64,000 bases of DNA from CALECP01 sp964389925 (GTDB lineage Bacteria > Chloroflexota > Anaerolineae > Promineifilales > Promineifilaceae): contig CAYMGE010000001.1 of the NCBI GenBank assembly GCA_964389925.1, positions 120,117 to 184,116 of the forward strand, written 5' to 3'. A program made the position numbers and the translations under genes. The notes beneath the pieces are model-generated. The model was not told the origin of the DNA. It saw nothing but the letters and a program-made list of their open reading frames with translations, and searched no databases. Shown here one piece after another: positions 24,314-32,410 of this stretch (its first letter is position 1; each line of letters starts with the position of its first letter).

Positions 24314-25534
24314 ATGGACAAGAAACTGATTCAACTAGTGAAACAAACAAGGGATGAGCAGCTAGGCGCGTTAATAGCGCAGGTTGCGGCAGGGGTCGCG
24401 CAAGACAGCGACGCAATGCCAGAGAGCCGCGCACGGGCATTGTTGCTGATGACGAGCGCGTTGGATGAAGTGACCGTGCGAGATTTCCAGCGCATCATGG
24501 AAACCCACACCGCGCAGCGTGTCGCAGTCGCTGAACTACTGGAAGCAGTCAAAATCGAGGAAAGTTTTTCATCCTTCACCCTTCATCCTTCATCCTTCAA
24601 CGGCTGGTTTGCACCTGCAATCACGATTTTCGCACATAAAGTTGGCTTTCATGTCGAAGACCTCGATCCATCATCGCCCCCCAGTTCGTTTAGCCCCGCG
24701 GGGCAGGTTGTGCATCAGACGGCCGCGTGGGTACGTGGACAGGTGACACGTCAGGCGACGGAGAGGGATAAGCTGGCTCGAAGACTCGCTTGGAAGGATG
24801 AAGGCGGAAGGATGAGGGATGAAAGGGGAGTTGGGCAACCTGTGGGGAGGCCATCGATTCCCGTGCGCTACTTTGAGCATAACGATCCGATTGAGATTGA
24901 TCGGAATGAGCCGATTATCGACGAGCCGCCCGTTGTACCAAGTGCGCCCATCGTTCCGCCGATGCCGAGTACACCTTCTTTGCCAGCCGGGGTGCGGCGT
25001 GGGGAACCATTGCGATTAGATCGCAACGAGATTCTGCCAGAGGAGCAGATTCGGATTGTCGGTGAATCAGTGCAGGTTCCACGTCCACAAGCACCGCCTT
25101 CACGGACAGAACGCGCCACGCGGTGGGTTCGTGAGACAGTGACGACTGAAAATGCTCATCGGCTGGTCGATGCAGCGGCGAATCAGATTGATAATGTTGT
25201 TGAAACGGTACGCTCGAATAGGACGAGTTCAGGGCAGCCGACGGCGCGTGTGCGTCTGAAGGTGACCGTGATGGATTATCCAAATGGGCATCCATTGCCA
25301 GCCCTACAGGTGTCGATACGCTATCAAGGCAGTCGGCGTGAGGTGGCTGGTGCAACAGACAGCAATGGGGAATTTATTGTTTCGTTGCCGACAAAAGAGG
25401 GGCCGGGCTTGATGTATGAAGTGACAGTGCAGTGGCCGCGTGAGTTTGGTGGCAAGAAGGAGATGAAGCGGGTAACGGTTCACGCGGAGCGGGCGATGTT
25501 TGAGTTGCCGTTTTATTCACGCTTGATTCCGTAA
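24314..25534 (+). CDS. hypothetical protein with C-terminal carboxypeptidase-regulatory-like domain
   Basis: A 406-residue protein without signal peptide. The N-terminal 90 residues are helical (KKLIQLVKQTRDEQLGALIAQVAAGVAQ...). The middle is low-complexity, rich in Pro, Arg and Asp/Asn repeats (IDRNEPIIDEPP, LDRNEILPEE). The last 95 residues form a beta-sandwich of the CarboxypepD_reg/Ig type (ARVRLKVTVMDYPNGHPLPALQVSIRYQGS...TDSNGEFIVSLPT). Two tracts inside the gene (24567-24601 and 24788-24833) are heptamer repeats in inverted orientation, giving SSFTLHPSSF and its antisense version, an insertion that stayed in frame. Start at 24314 (MDKKLIQ). Confidence 0.55.
   Translation: MDKKLIQLVKQTRDEQLGALIAQVAAGVAQDSDAMPESRARALLLMTSALDEVTVRDFQRIMETHTAQRVAVAELLEAVKIEESFSSFTLHPSSFNGWFAPAITIFAHKVGFHVEDLDPSSPPSSFSPAGQVVHQTAAWVRGQVTRQATERDKLARRLAWKDEGGRMRDERGVGQPVGRPSIPVRYFEHNDPIEIDRNEPIIDEPPVVPSAPIVPPMPSTPSLPAGVRRGEPLRLDRNEILPEEQIRIVGESVQVPRPQAPPSRTERATRWVRETVTTENAHRLVDAAANQIDNVVETVRSNRTSSGQPTARVRLKVTVMDYPNGHPLPALQVSIRYQGSRREVAGATDSNGEFIVSLPTKEGPGLMYEVTVQWPREFGGKKEMKRVTVHAERAMFELPFYSRLIP
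24567..24833. repeat. pair of inverted tcatcct-type heptamer repeat tracts inside a gene
   Basis: Tract 1 (24567-24601) has several copies of TCATCCT/TTCA; tract 2 (24788-24833) has the complementary AAGGATGA/GGATGAGGGATGAAA. Both are translated in frame in the hypothetical protein around them. Confidence 0.7.
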
Positions 25535-25622
25535 TGGTTGGGAAATCCTGTTAGTGGATGACTCATTCGCCAATTAATCATTTTTTAGGCACAATAGCGA
25601 CATGAAGTTCAAGGAGAATATC

Positions 25623-26843
25623 ATGTCGCGTTTTGTTCTATTTGTCACATTTGTCACGTTTATCGGCTGCTCCTCCCCACAACCCGAAATTGCCGAGCGA
25701 TCAACTGAACCACCTACCACTGAAACGGCATTTATTGTGGAAGAGAGTCCGCAACCAACGCGCACACCGCGTCCCACTTGGACGGCGATTCCCACCAATA
25801 CGCCACAACCTGATACGCCGATTCCAGCAACGGGTGTGCCAGCGACCGCTACACCGACAATTGCACCTACTGAAACTGCAAGTGCCACGGTTGCGCCTAT
25901 GGAGTCGGCCGAACCAACCCCAGAAATTGTTGAAACGGTAGCAGTCGTCGTAACAGTTGTTGAACCAACCGCGACGACAATCCGACCAACTGTTTCTGTT
26001 GCAACGACGATTGCACCAGCGACGAGCATTCCGACGGTTCAATCAACAACAGCGGCGACGACTGTCCCACCAACTGTAATATCGGTTGCCCCGACAAACA
26101 TTCCTGCGACGGCGATTCCAACAGACTTACCCCCAACCGCAACAATTGTGCCTGCGACAGCGACGTTACCACCGCCGACTACAACACCACAACCACCAAC
26201 TGCAACGCGCATTCCAGTAACGGCAACATCAATTCCACCAACGGCCGAGCCAACCTCATCTGCGCTATCGATTGGATCACTTGCGTCGTTGCCTGATGGT
26301 CAGGAGGTGATGATTACGGGCAATGTGGTCAGTGCGAGTAGTTTCTCGGCCGGCTTCAAATTCACTATCGCCGACAGCACAGGGCGCATCAGCATGGTGA
26401 TGTTTAGCAATACGTATGACGATTGTTGGGATAAGAATGTGTTGAATGTGGGGGCGGCGGTTGAAGTGACGGGAGAGATCGGTCGATTTGAAGGCGAACT
26501 TCAGATCGTTCCACAGTGGGGCGGCGGCGTAGACGTAACCACTCCAGCCTACGCCTATGCCCAACCGCAAACCATCGCAAACTTGCCCAGCGTCATGGGT
26601 CAACGCGCGATGATAGAGGGGGAAATCACCGACGTTGACGTGACGGAGTCCTTTACTAAAATCGATGTCAACGACGGGACAGGTGTAGTTGAGGTCTTTC
26701 TCTGGAACAACGTCTGGGAGCGTGTGCCAAATAAGGATGGGCTAGCGGTTGGTCAGCGCATCAAAGCAGTTGGGATTGTCGGAGAATTTCGCGGAACGTT
26801 GCAGCTGTCGCCGCCGTTACCGTATGACGTTGTGCAACAATAA
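25623..26843 (+). CDS. lipoprotein with Pro/Thr-rich linker and two OB-fold domains
   Basis: A 406-residue protein; the ATG at 25623 follows AAGGAGAATATC and gives a lipoprotein signal ending FIGC. About 190 residues of P/T/A repeats (PTNTPQPDTPIPATGVPATAT...) form a stiff extracellular spacer. The C-terminus has two nucleic-acid-binding-like OB folds: EVMITGNVVSASSFSAGFKFTIADSTGRISMVMF and RAMIEGEITDVDVTESFTKIDVNDGTGVVEVFLW. Exported OB folds of this kind are seen in DNA-uptake or extracellular-DNA related proteins, but the ligand here is unknown. It converges with the next gene with a single base between. Confidence 0.75.
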   Translation: MSRFVLFVTFVTFIGCSSPQPEIAERSTEPPTTETAFIVEESPQPTRTPRPTWTAIPTNTPQPDTPIPATGVPATATPTIAPTETASATVAPMESAEPTPEIVETVAVVVTVVEPTATTIRPTVSVATTIAPATSIPTVQSTTAATTVPPTVISVAPTNIPATAIPTDLPPTATIVPATATLPPPTTTPQPPTATRIPVTATSIPPTAEPTSSALSIGSLASLPDGQEVMITGNVVSASSFSAGFKFTIADSTGRISMVMFSNTYDDCWDKNVLNVGAAVEVTGEIGRFEGELQIVPQWGGGVDVTTPAYAYAQPQTIANLPSVMGQRAMIEGEITDVDVTESFTKIDVNDGTGVVEVFLWNNVWERVPNKDGLAVGQRIKAVGIVGEFRGTLQLSPPLPYDVVQQ

Positions 26844-26844
26844 G

Positions 26845-28671
26845 CTAGCGATCAAACCAAATGAGCGGCGTTGGTTGGGGGTTATTGGTGGGGATGGACT
26901 CGGCCGAAAAGTAGCGTCGATCCTCAACCGTGATCGCCCGCGCCGTTGGAAACGCATTTCGCATCACATCGTTGAGTGGCTGTGGCACTGTTTGCCAAAA
27001 AGCCGTTTCAGATGCAACTGAAGGGCGGGCAGGGATGACCCGTCGATTGAGCTTAGGAGCTTGGTGACTCAAATAGAGTAGCCAACGCCAGACGGCAATT
27101 GGGTTTTTCGATGAGCTTGAAATCATACCACCTTCAACCCACAGGGGCGCGATGCTTGTGAGACGGTCTGATGCTGGGAACGACGCAACGCCAAGTCCGC
27201 TTAACAATGAATGATATTCATACTCACTTGGGGCATCGATCCAAGTCGCCGCCTGTCGATTGGAGGAAAGAATTGTAAGGGCTTGTTGACGACGAACAGC
27301 AGGGTCAAGCTGATTCAAAAAACGTGTCTCATCAAGTTGAGAAAACCATCGCAATGTCTCGGCCGCTTGCGTGCGGTTAAGAGCCTCACCGCGATGGGCA
27401 AAAGCGTGTGCATAGAGAAGATCGGAAGCAGAAAGCAGCAAACCCGATTTATCCGTTTGCGCCTGAACGGTGGCAATCAGATTTTCGTACTCTCTGAATG
27501 TCCATGGCGGTGGAATTTCGGTCGCCTCTACCATCGCCTTATCGTAAAACAGCATCCGCATCTGTGCCGAAAGTGGCAGTTGCCAAAGCCGCTCTTGCCA
27601 AAATCCCCCTTGCCAAATTTGTTCATAGAAATTGCTTTTTTCTAGCGTAGGGTCTTCTGTCAGCCTTGTTAGGTCAAGAATTGCGCCACTGGTGATGAGT
27701 TCGGCCGATAGTGGCATCATTGTGCCATCCACGTGCTTCATGCGCTCAACAGGGTCTGCTGGCAACGTTGTCAAATCAACGATTTCAATCGTCACATCAG
27801 AATGCAGGCGCATGTATGCCTCTGCCAATGACTGGAAATTGTTGCGTCGAAAACGAACATCTTGGGCGGTATAGCCGCTCGCCGTGTCGCTCACGTCAAT
27901 TGCAAAGCGGATCGTGTTGTGTTCAGCAAGCGCAAGCTGGGCGGTGATGGCTTGATCGAAGGCAGCCCAGTATTCGGCCGATGGCTCCCCGTCTGCCCCA
28001 ACGCCCCAAATACGCGGTGATGGAAACGAAACTGTTTCTCCCACCTTTGGTGGTAGAAATTCGTCAACAATCATCACATTGTGGCGAACAGTCGTATTTA
28101 CATCCGGATTCGCGTCAATATTACGCTGAACAGCATCTGCAAATTGCGTCCGCCATTCTTCATCTGCCTCCAGTAATGAAAGTTGCCCCCACCGATGATA
28201 GGTGCGCTTCCGCTCGCCCCAAAACGCATCATCATGAACACGACGACGTAAGCCATTGGCGGTTTGCTCAAAGAAGAGAAGGCGTTGATAGGGAAGCCCA
28301 TCCACCTTATATGTCACATTTGCCCAAACAACGCCCTCTTGTAGCTGGACGCGTGTAACGCTCGGCTCACCGAGATAGAAGTCTTGGTTAACTGGTTGGA
28401 GCTGTGAAAATTTGTAGGCAGGATCGTTGGGAAAAAAAGTGAAAAACTGTTCGCCATCGCCTGTCTTAAAGGCTATCGCTTCAAGATCAAGAACTGCTTG
28501 TATTGATTGGCGCAGGGCATTTTCGGCAGATCTCACCCGCCACCAGCCGCCCCCTACAATACCAGCTAATACCACAAATAGCAGCGCAAACTGTAGCCAA
28601 CGCCAATATGGAGGACGCACCTGAAGGGATTCGGGGGCAATCTCTGCATCAAATTCCCAGTCAAATTTCAT
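26845..28671 (-). CDS. membrane-anchored extracellular solute-binding-like protein
   Basis: A 608-residue protein. It begins MKFDWEFDAEIAPESLQVRPPYWRW, a short acidic cytosolic tag, one membrane helix (about 27-44), a wall-side domain of about 200 residues and then a type 1 extracellular solute-binding fold: HVDGTMMPLSAELITSGAILDLTRL, MRMLFYDKAMVEATEIPPPWTFREYENLIATV, NRQAATWIDAPSEYEYHSLLSGLGVASFP. Instead of a free lipoprotein it is tethered by the N-terminal helix. The tag resembles those of the proteins at 39387 and 40704 (FEWQTDEEWQDE). The start at 28671 was chosen over an upstream frame because it opens directly with the tag. Two promoters, two MarR-like dyads and a terminator hairpin lie upstream. 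Confidence 0.7.
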   Translation of the reverse strand: MKFDWEFDAEIAPESLQVRPPYWRWLQFALLFVVLAGIVGGGWWRVRSAENALRQSIQAVLDLEAIAFKTGDGEQFFTFFPNDPAYKFSQLQPVNQDFYLGEPSVTRVQLQEGVVWANVTYKVDGLPYQRLLFFEQTANGLRRRVHDDAFWGERKRTYHRWGQLSLLEADEEWRTQFADAVQRNIDANPDVNTTVRHNVMIVDEFLPPKVGETVSFPSPRIWGVGADGEPSAEYWAAFDQAITAQLALAEHNTIRFAIDVSDTASGYTAQDVRFRRNNFQSLAEAYMRLHSDVTIEIVDLTTLPADPVERMKHVDGTMMPLSAELITSGAILDLTRLTEDPTLEKSNFYEQIWQGGFWQERLWQLPLSAQMRMLFYDKAMVEATEIPPPWTFREYENLIATVQAQTDKSGLLLSASDLLYAHAFAHRGEALNRTQAAETLRWFSQLDETRFLNQLDPAVRRQQALTILSSNRQAATWIDAPSEYEYHSLLSGLGVASFPASDRLTSIAPLWVEGGMISSSSKNPIAVWRWLLYLSHQAPKLNRRVIPARPSVASETAFWQTVPQPLNDVMRNAFPTARAITVEDRRYFSAESIPTNNPQPTPLIWFDR

Positions 28672-28867
28672 GCAGTTGAGTATAACATGGGAAAATATAA
28701 ATGCGCTCACGGTCCGTGAGCGCATTATCGCACCAAGAAGGAGAAGGAATGAACAAGTTAGAAATTGGGTAAATAACCCATAGCCCCTTCATAATTTATT
28801 TTGTTGAAGAAAGACCAAGCCAAATAGGACTTCGTTTTTCTTGACGCAACGCATTAGATTCAATCAT
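28661..28867 (-). other. 5' leader with two short open frames
   Basis: Between the promoters and the solute-binding-like gene the minus strand holds a 23-codon frame (28867-28796, MIESNALRQEK...) and a 43-codon frame (28792-28661, MKGLWVIYPISN...) that runs through the terminator stem and ends inside the gene start. Neither has a clear ribosome-binding site. They may be leader peptides of an attenuator, or accidental. Confidence 0.3.
28690..28726 (-). terminator. intrinsic terminator in the leader of the solute-binding-like gene
   Basis: ATGCGCTCACGG and CCGTGAGCGCAT form a near-perfect palindrome with one central base (28700-28726). Read on the minus strand it is followed by TTTATATTTT, so it should stop transcripts coming from the promoters at 28.86-28.97 kb before the gene start at 28671, unless antiterminated. 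Confidence 0.6.
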
Positions 28868-28891
28868 AACGCAGCGCGTCATTTATGTCAA
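28863..28891 (-). promoter_or_regulatory. sigma-70 promoter P2
   Basis: Minus strand TTGACA (28886-28891), 17-base spacer, TATGAT (28863-28868). This is close to consensus and points toward the solute-binding-like gene. Confidence 0.65.
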
Positions 28892-28917
28892 TCCCTACCA
28901 TGTTAACATTGTATCAC

Positions 28918-28937
28918 ATAGTTGACGCATCAACTAT
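28918..28937 (-). promoter_or_regulatory. MarR-type dyad covering the P1 start site
   Basis: ATAGTTGA-CGCA-TCAACTAT, a perfect 8-bp dyad immediately downstream of the P1 -10 box. Same consensus as the dyad before the marR gene. Confidence 0.65.
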
Positions 28938-28965
28938 ATTATAGGGAAACTAGTTGATTAGTCAA
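28938..28965 (-). promoter_or_regulatory. sigma-70 promoter P1
   Basis: Minus strand TTGACT (28960-28965), 16-base spacer, TATAAT (28938-28943). A perfect -10 element. Its -35 box is inside one dyad and its start site inside the other. Confidence 0.65.
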
Positions 28966-28968
28966 CTA
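28951..28968 (-). promoter_or_regulatory. MarR-type dyad overlapping the P1 -35 box
   Basis: TAGTTGA-TTAG-TCAACTA, a perfect 7-bp dyad. Its centre is 32 bases, about three helical turns, from the centre of the other dyad, so two dimers could bind the same face of the DNA. Confidence 0.65.
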
Positions 28969-29080
28969 CTCCTCAAGATAAATCGCCAACTGCGCGATAT
29001 TCTAACGACTGATACTTGATTGTGCAATTTTTCACAAAGGTTCTAACGACTGTTTTAGAGGCATTCGCGCCAACTTAAGA

Positions 29081-29944
29081 TCAATTTTCTACGTCAAATA
29101 TCTCGGGATCAATCTCTTGGAAGTCAGTGATGACGAAGACCGTTTCGAGTGTTTCGACTTCAACGGCCGATTGCACCAATGCTGACTGGAACAGCTCGGC
29201 CTCACCGCTGAACACTTCTATCACACGCCCCACTACGATGTCTGATGGAAAACGATTTGATGCAATTCCGCTCGCTGTCGTTCCTTGTAGACCAGCAGTC
29301 ATGACAACATCATTTTGCGTGAGTTGGGTTTCTGGGTCGATGCCTTCAAGGCGCATCAAACCGCCCTCGCCGCCACCCATCAATACACCCAGCGCACGTG
29401 ATTGACTGAGCCGCACAGGGATCGCACTGCTTGCGTCGCTCACAAGCAGAACCAGTGCTGCATTTGGTGTGGTGCGAATGACCTGCCCGACGAGGCCGCG
29501 TGTGCTTTCGACAGGCATCCCAACCCGCACACCGTGATTGGAGCCACGATCAATAATAAGGTCACGGTAGTCTGGGTTTGTCCCCTGTCCGATGACAGCA
29601 GCGGTGACACGTTCAAAGTTGGGGGCTTCTTGGATTCGGCCGATTAACTGCAACAGCCGCAGATATTCCCCCTGCACTTCAATTAGCTGTGCGTTTTGCT
29701 CTTCTAACTGCGCGATGCGCTCTTGCAGTATGTCGATCTCGTGCAATGCCGCATCCATCGCCGCGGGCTGCCCCAAGCGATCATTGATCCCGCTCAACCG
29801 CTGTGTTAGCGCAATCAGCGGCTCTTGGAAACTGCTCGTGTTGATTTGCCCGGCGCTATCGAGGAAAAATAGAATTAACCCAAGTACAAAAAGGAAGATG
29901 AGAAACGGCCACTGGCTGCGTCGTTGTGGGTCATTAAGATTCAA
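29081..29944 (-). CDS. mreC: rod shape-determining protein MreC
   Basis: A 287-residue protein: cytosolic start, one membrane helix (about 13-28), a coiled coil (about 60-95, DILQERIAQLEEQNAQLIEVQGEYLRLLQLI) and the MreC beta-barrel domain (AAVIGQGTNPDYRDLIIDRGSNHGVRVGMPVESTRGLVGQVI...). It links the MreB filament to the elongation enzymes outside the membrane. It follows mreB after an intergenic palindrome. No mreD, pbp2 or rodA lies downstream; the next gene in this direction is under its own promoters. Confidence 0.93.
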   Translation of the reverse strand: MNLNDPQRRSQWPFLIFLFVLGLILFFLDSAGQINTSSFQEPLIALTQRLSGINDRLGQPAAMDAALHEIDILQERIAQLEEQNAQLIEVQGEYLRLLQLIGRIQEAPNFERVTAAVIGQGTNPDYRDLIIDRGSNHGVRVGMPVESTRGLVGQVIRTTPNAALVLLVSDASSAIPVRLSQSRALGVLMGGGEGGLMRLEGIDPETQLTQNDVVMTAGLQGTTASGIASNRFPSDIVVGRVIEVFSGEAELFQSALVQSAVEVETLETVFVITDFQEIDPEIFDVEN

Positions 29945-29991
29945 ATCAGCGTGCTAGTTTACAGTACATCAGTCAACCATATCGACGATTT

Positions 29992-30045
29992 TGTTTTGGG
30001 ATTTCGTTACATTGCGTAACCAGCGGATTTGTGAATCCCAAAACA
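29992..30045 (-). repeat. nested palindrome between mreB and mreC
   Basis: Outer arms TGTTTTGGGATT (29992-30003) and AATCCCAAAACA (30034-30045), 12 bp perfect; inner arms GTTAC/GTAAC. The outer arm differs by two bases from the hairpin at 22574-22600, so they may belong to one dispersed family. It may tune mreB-mreC read-through. Confidence 0.6.
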
Positions 30046-30085
30046 GTTTTTGACAATGGTAAGGCCCTGACTGTTCCCTATTTAT

Positions 30086-31147
30086 TTAGTGGTGTGTGCT
30101 GCCGCGATGGAGGCCAACAAGAACGCGGCTATATGCGTCGAGGTTTTCGAGGACGGAGCCTGCGCCGCGTGCCACACAGGTCAACGGATCATCAGCGACA
30201 AAGACGCGCATTTTGACGACATCTTCGATGCGTTCGGCAAGTCCTTGAATTTGTGCACCGCCGCCCGCGAGACAGATGCCCGTCTCCATGAGGTCGGCAA
30301 CCAGTTCTGGCGGTGTGTCATCGAGCGCATCTTTTACGGTGTCTACGATGATGTTGATCGACGGAGCCATCGCTTCGCGCAGCTCAATGCTGCTGATCTC
30401 AACCGTCTGTGGTAATCCGTTGATGAGGTTACGCCCACGTAGTGCAATTGTTTTTTCTTCTGGGAGGGAGAAAGCAGAGCCGATGGCAATTTTTGTGCGC
30501 TCTGCCATACGTTCACCGATCAACAGGTTATATTTATTGCGAGCATAGGCGATGATATCCTCGTCCATTTCATCGCCAGCCACGCGAATTGAGCGGCTGA
30601 TGACGATGCCGCCCATCGCAAAGACGGCAACTTCTGTTGTGCCACCACCGATGTCAACGATCATGCTGCCGCGTGATTCGATGATGGGCAAGCCAGCCCC
30701 AATTGCGGCCGCCATTGGCTCCTCAATTAGATAGGCTTCTCGCGCACCGGCCGAGATAGAGGCATCATAGACGGCGCGTTTTTCCACTTCTGTCACACCG
30801 CTTGGTACACCAACGACGACACGCGGGCGCGGAAATGGTACAACCATCTGTTCATGTGCCTTCTTGATGAAGTAGTCAAGCATCGCCTCCGTGATCTCAA
30901 ATTCTGAGATTACGCCATCGCGTAAGGGGCGAATGGCAACGATGTCTGAGGGCGTTCGGCCGACCATTTCACGTGCTTCTGCGCCAATTGCTAGCGGCCG
31001 ACGGGTGCGCTTGTTGATAGCCACCCACGATGGCTCATTAATGACGATGCCACGCTCCTTGAGACTAACCAACGTGTTGGCTGTCCCTAGATCGATGCCA
31101 ATATCGAGTGAAAATAATCCTAAAAACCAATCAAGTGGTCTAAACAT
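30086..31147 (-). CDS. mreB: rod shape-determining protein MreB
   Basis: A 353-residue actin homologue. Phosphate-1 LDIGIDLGTANTLV, phosphate-2 IVDIGGGTTEVAV, the IEEPMAAAIGAGLPI connection and adenosine motif ICLAGGGAQIQGL are all present. It polymerises under the membrane to steer lateral wall synthesis, which implies a rod or filament-shaped cell. I chose the ATG at 31147 (MFRPLDWFLGLF), giving the usual amphipathic N-terminal segment; a TTG six codons upstream is in frame. It precedes mreC in the same direction. Confidence 0.95.
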   Translation of the reverse strand: MFRPLDWFLGLFSLDIGIDLGTANTLVSLKERGIVINEPSWVAINKRTRRPLAIGAEAREMVGRTPSDIVAIRPLRDGVISEFEITEAMLDYFIKKAHEQMVVPFPRPRVVVGVPSGVTEVEKRAVYDASISAGAREAYLIEEPMAAAIGAGLPIIESRGSMIVDIGGGTTEVAVFAMGGIVISRSIRVAGDEMDEDIIAYARNKYNLLIGERMAERTKIAIGSAFSLPEEKTIALRGRNLINGLPQTVEISSIELREAMAPSINIIVDTVKDALDDTPPELVADLMETGICLAGGGAQIQGLAERIEDVVKMRVFVADDPLTCVARGAGSVLENLDAYSRVLVGLHRGSTHH

Positions 31148-31289
31148 ATGCTTTTTCCATCCCAAAGTACCTGAGAAAGTCCTCTCTAATAATCATTATA
31201 GCATAGTGATGGGAATGAAAATCGAAAAAAAAGTGAATACATGATGTGGATTTGAGCAAATTTCTAACCTGCCGTTTATTGCCCGACTC

Positions 31290-31733
31290 ATGTTCCCTGC
31301 CTATGATGCTGGCATGGCAAGATTCGCAATGTTCGCAGACCTAGTTTATGATGAGAATAATAATCCACTTGAAATCACAAATGTTGGCTCTGATGCGTTT
31401 TACGTGATTGACGATGACGGCTTTCATCGTCACATCGACGCAGAAGAGGTAGACCGCAAGGTGGTCGCCTTCTTTGTGGAGCAGCTTCAAGGCAATCAGG
31501 ACATCGCCGTTGAGCAGATGATGAAGATGACAGGGCAGGATGACTTTATGACGAAGGCGGCTATGGATGCTCAGATTCGCAACGTCAATGTCGATGACAT
31601 CATTGGGCAAATGCTGCCGCAACAGGCGCGAGATATGTTAGGAATGATGGGCTTTCGCATCATTTTGAACTATCGCGGTGAGATTGTGCGTATGGATCAG
31701 CCATCGGCCCCTTATGACGAGGGTGATTACTAG
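31290..31733 (+). CDS. conserved hypothetical protein, DUF-like, acidic
   Basis: A soluble protein of up to 147 residues. Recognisable features are FADLVYDENNNPLEITNVGSDAFYVIDDDGFHRHIDAEEVDR, a helical middle (VVAFFVEQLQGNQDIAVEQMMKMTGQDDFMTK) and a conserved-looking C-terminus (DMLGMMGFRIILNYRGEIVRMDQP). I have seen this type only in Chloroflexi and do not know a function. ATGs at 31290, 31314 and 31332 are possible; none has a good ribosome-binding site. It is divergent from mreB and followed by a membrane protein gene 23 bases away. Confidence 0.6.
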   Translation: MFPAYDAGMARFAMFADLVYDENNNPLEITNVGSDAFYVIDDDGFHRHIDAEEVDRKVVAFFVEQLQGNQDIAVEQMMKMTGQDDFMTKAAMDAQIRNVNVDDIIGQMLPQQARDMLGMMGFRIILNYRGEIVRMDQPSAPYDEGDY

Positions 31734-31756
31734 AAGTTGACGAAGCACTTCTCCCT

Positions 31757-32410
31757 ATGACAGTACAACAATATGCACTTGAGGCTGGTGCGCCTCCGCG
31801 CTTAGAATTAGAGTGGGGAAGTTATATGCGGGACTTTCAGATACGGCTCGATGGGGAGGAAATCGGCCGAATCACCACTGGCAAACGCTCTCTACGCCAA
31901 CCACATTTTTTTGCCCTCCCTGACGGCTCAAAACTCTCTATTCGACTCAATGAAAGCGGCTTAACCGAAGAACTGGAGCTTTTGCGCGATGGTAAACCGC
32001 TGCCGGGGTCGGCGACCGATCCATTCACAAAATTCTCCGCCGCCATTCGTAGCAGCTTCTTCTGGGGTATCGCGCTCATATTGATTGGATTCGCCGCCGC
32101 CCTGACAGGCTCCAACATTTTTCGACAGCTCGTTTTTGCACCATCTTCTGCCATTTTTGGCCTCCTCTTGATTGGCATTGCCTATTGGATGAGTCGTCAA
32201 TCACTATTGGCGGGCATCCTTGCCGCTGTTGTGGTGTTAGCAGAGTTTTTTTTGTGTCTCATTCTTAACATTGGTGCGGGGACACACGTCAATGTATTGA
32301 CGACGATTGGGATCGTTTTACGTGTCGCGTTTTTTGTGCCGATCTTGCAGGGCATTCGGCCGATGCAAGCAATCAACAAAAACCTAAGTTCGCAAGGAGT
32401 AACAAGATGA
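31757..32410 (+). CDS. membrane protein of unknown function
   Basis: A 217-residue protein: about 100 N-terminal residues form a beta-rich soluble domain (MRDFQIRLDGEEIGRITTGKRSLRQPHFFALPDGSKLSIRLN), followed by four membrane helices (about 98-118, 124-142, 148-168, 178-196). The N-terminal part looks like a repeated G-x-hydrophobic antenna similar to DUF domains that read their own scaffold. The stop overlaps the start of the next gene by ATGA. Function unknown. Confidence 0.6.
   Translation: MTVQQYALEAGAPPRLELEWGSYMRDFQIRLDGEEIGRITTGKRSLRQPHFFALPDGSKLSIRLNESGLTEELELLRDGKPLPGSATDPFTKFSAAIRSSFFWGIALILIGFAAALTGSNIFRQLVFAPSSAIFGLLLIGIAYWMSRQSLLAGILAAVVVLAEFFLCLILNIGAGTHVNVLTTIGIVLRVAFFVPILQGIRPMQAINKNLSSQGVTR

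Noticed and set aside
28749..28772. Seven-codon plus-strand frame (MNKLEIG) behind a strong AAGGAGAAGGA site
   Set aside because: Too short, no plus-strand promoter visible, and the purine-rich tract is antisense to the leader of the minus-strand gene.
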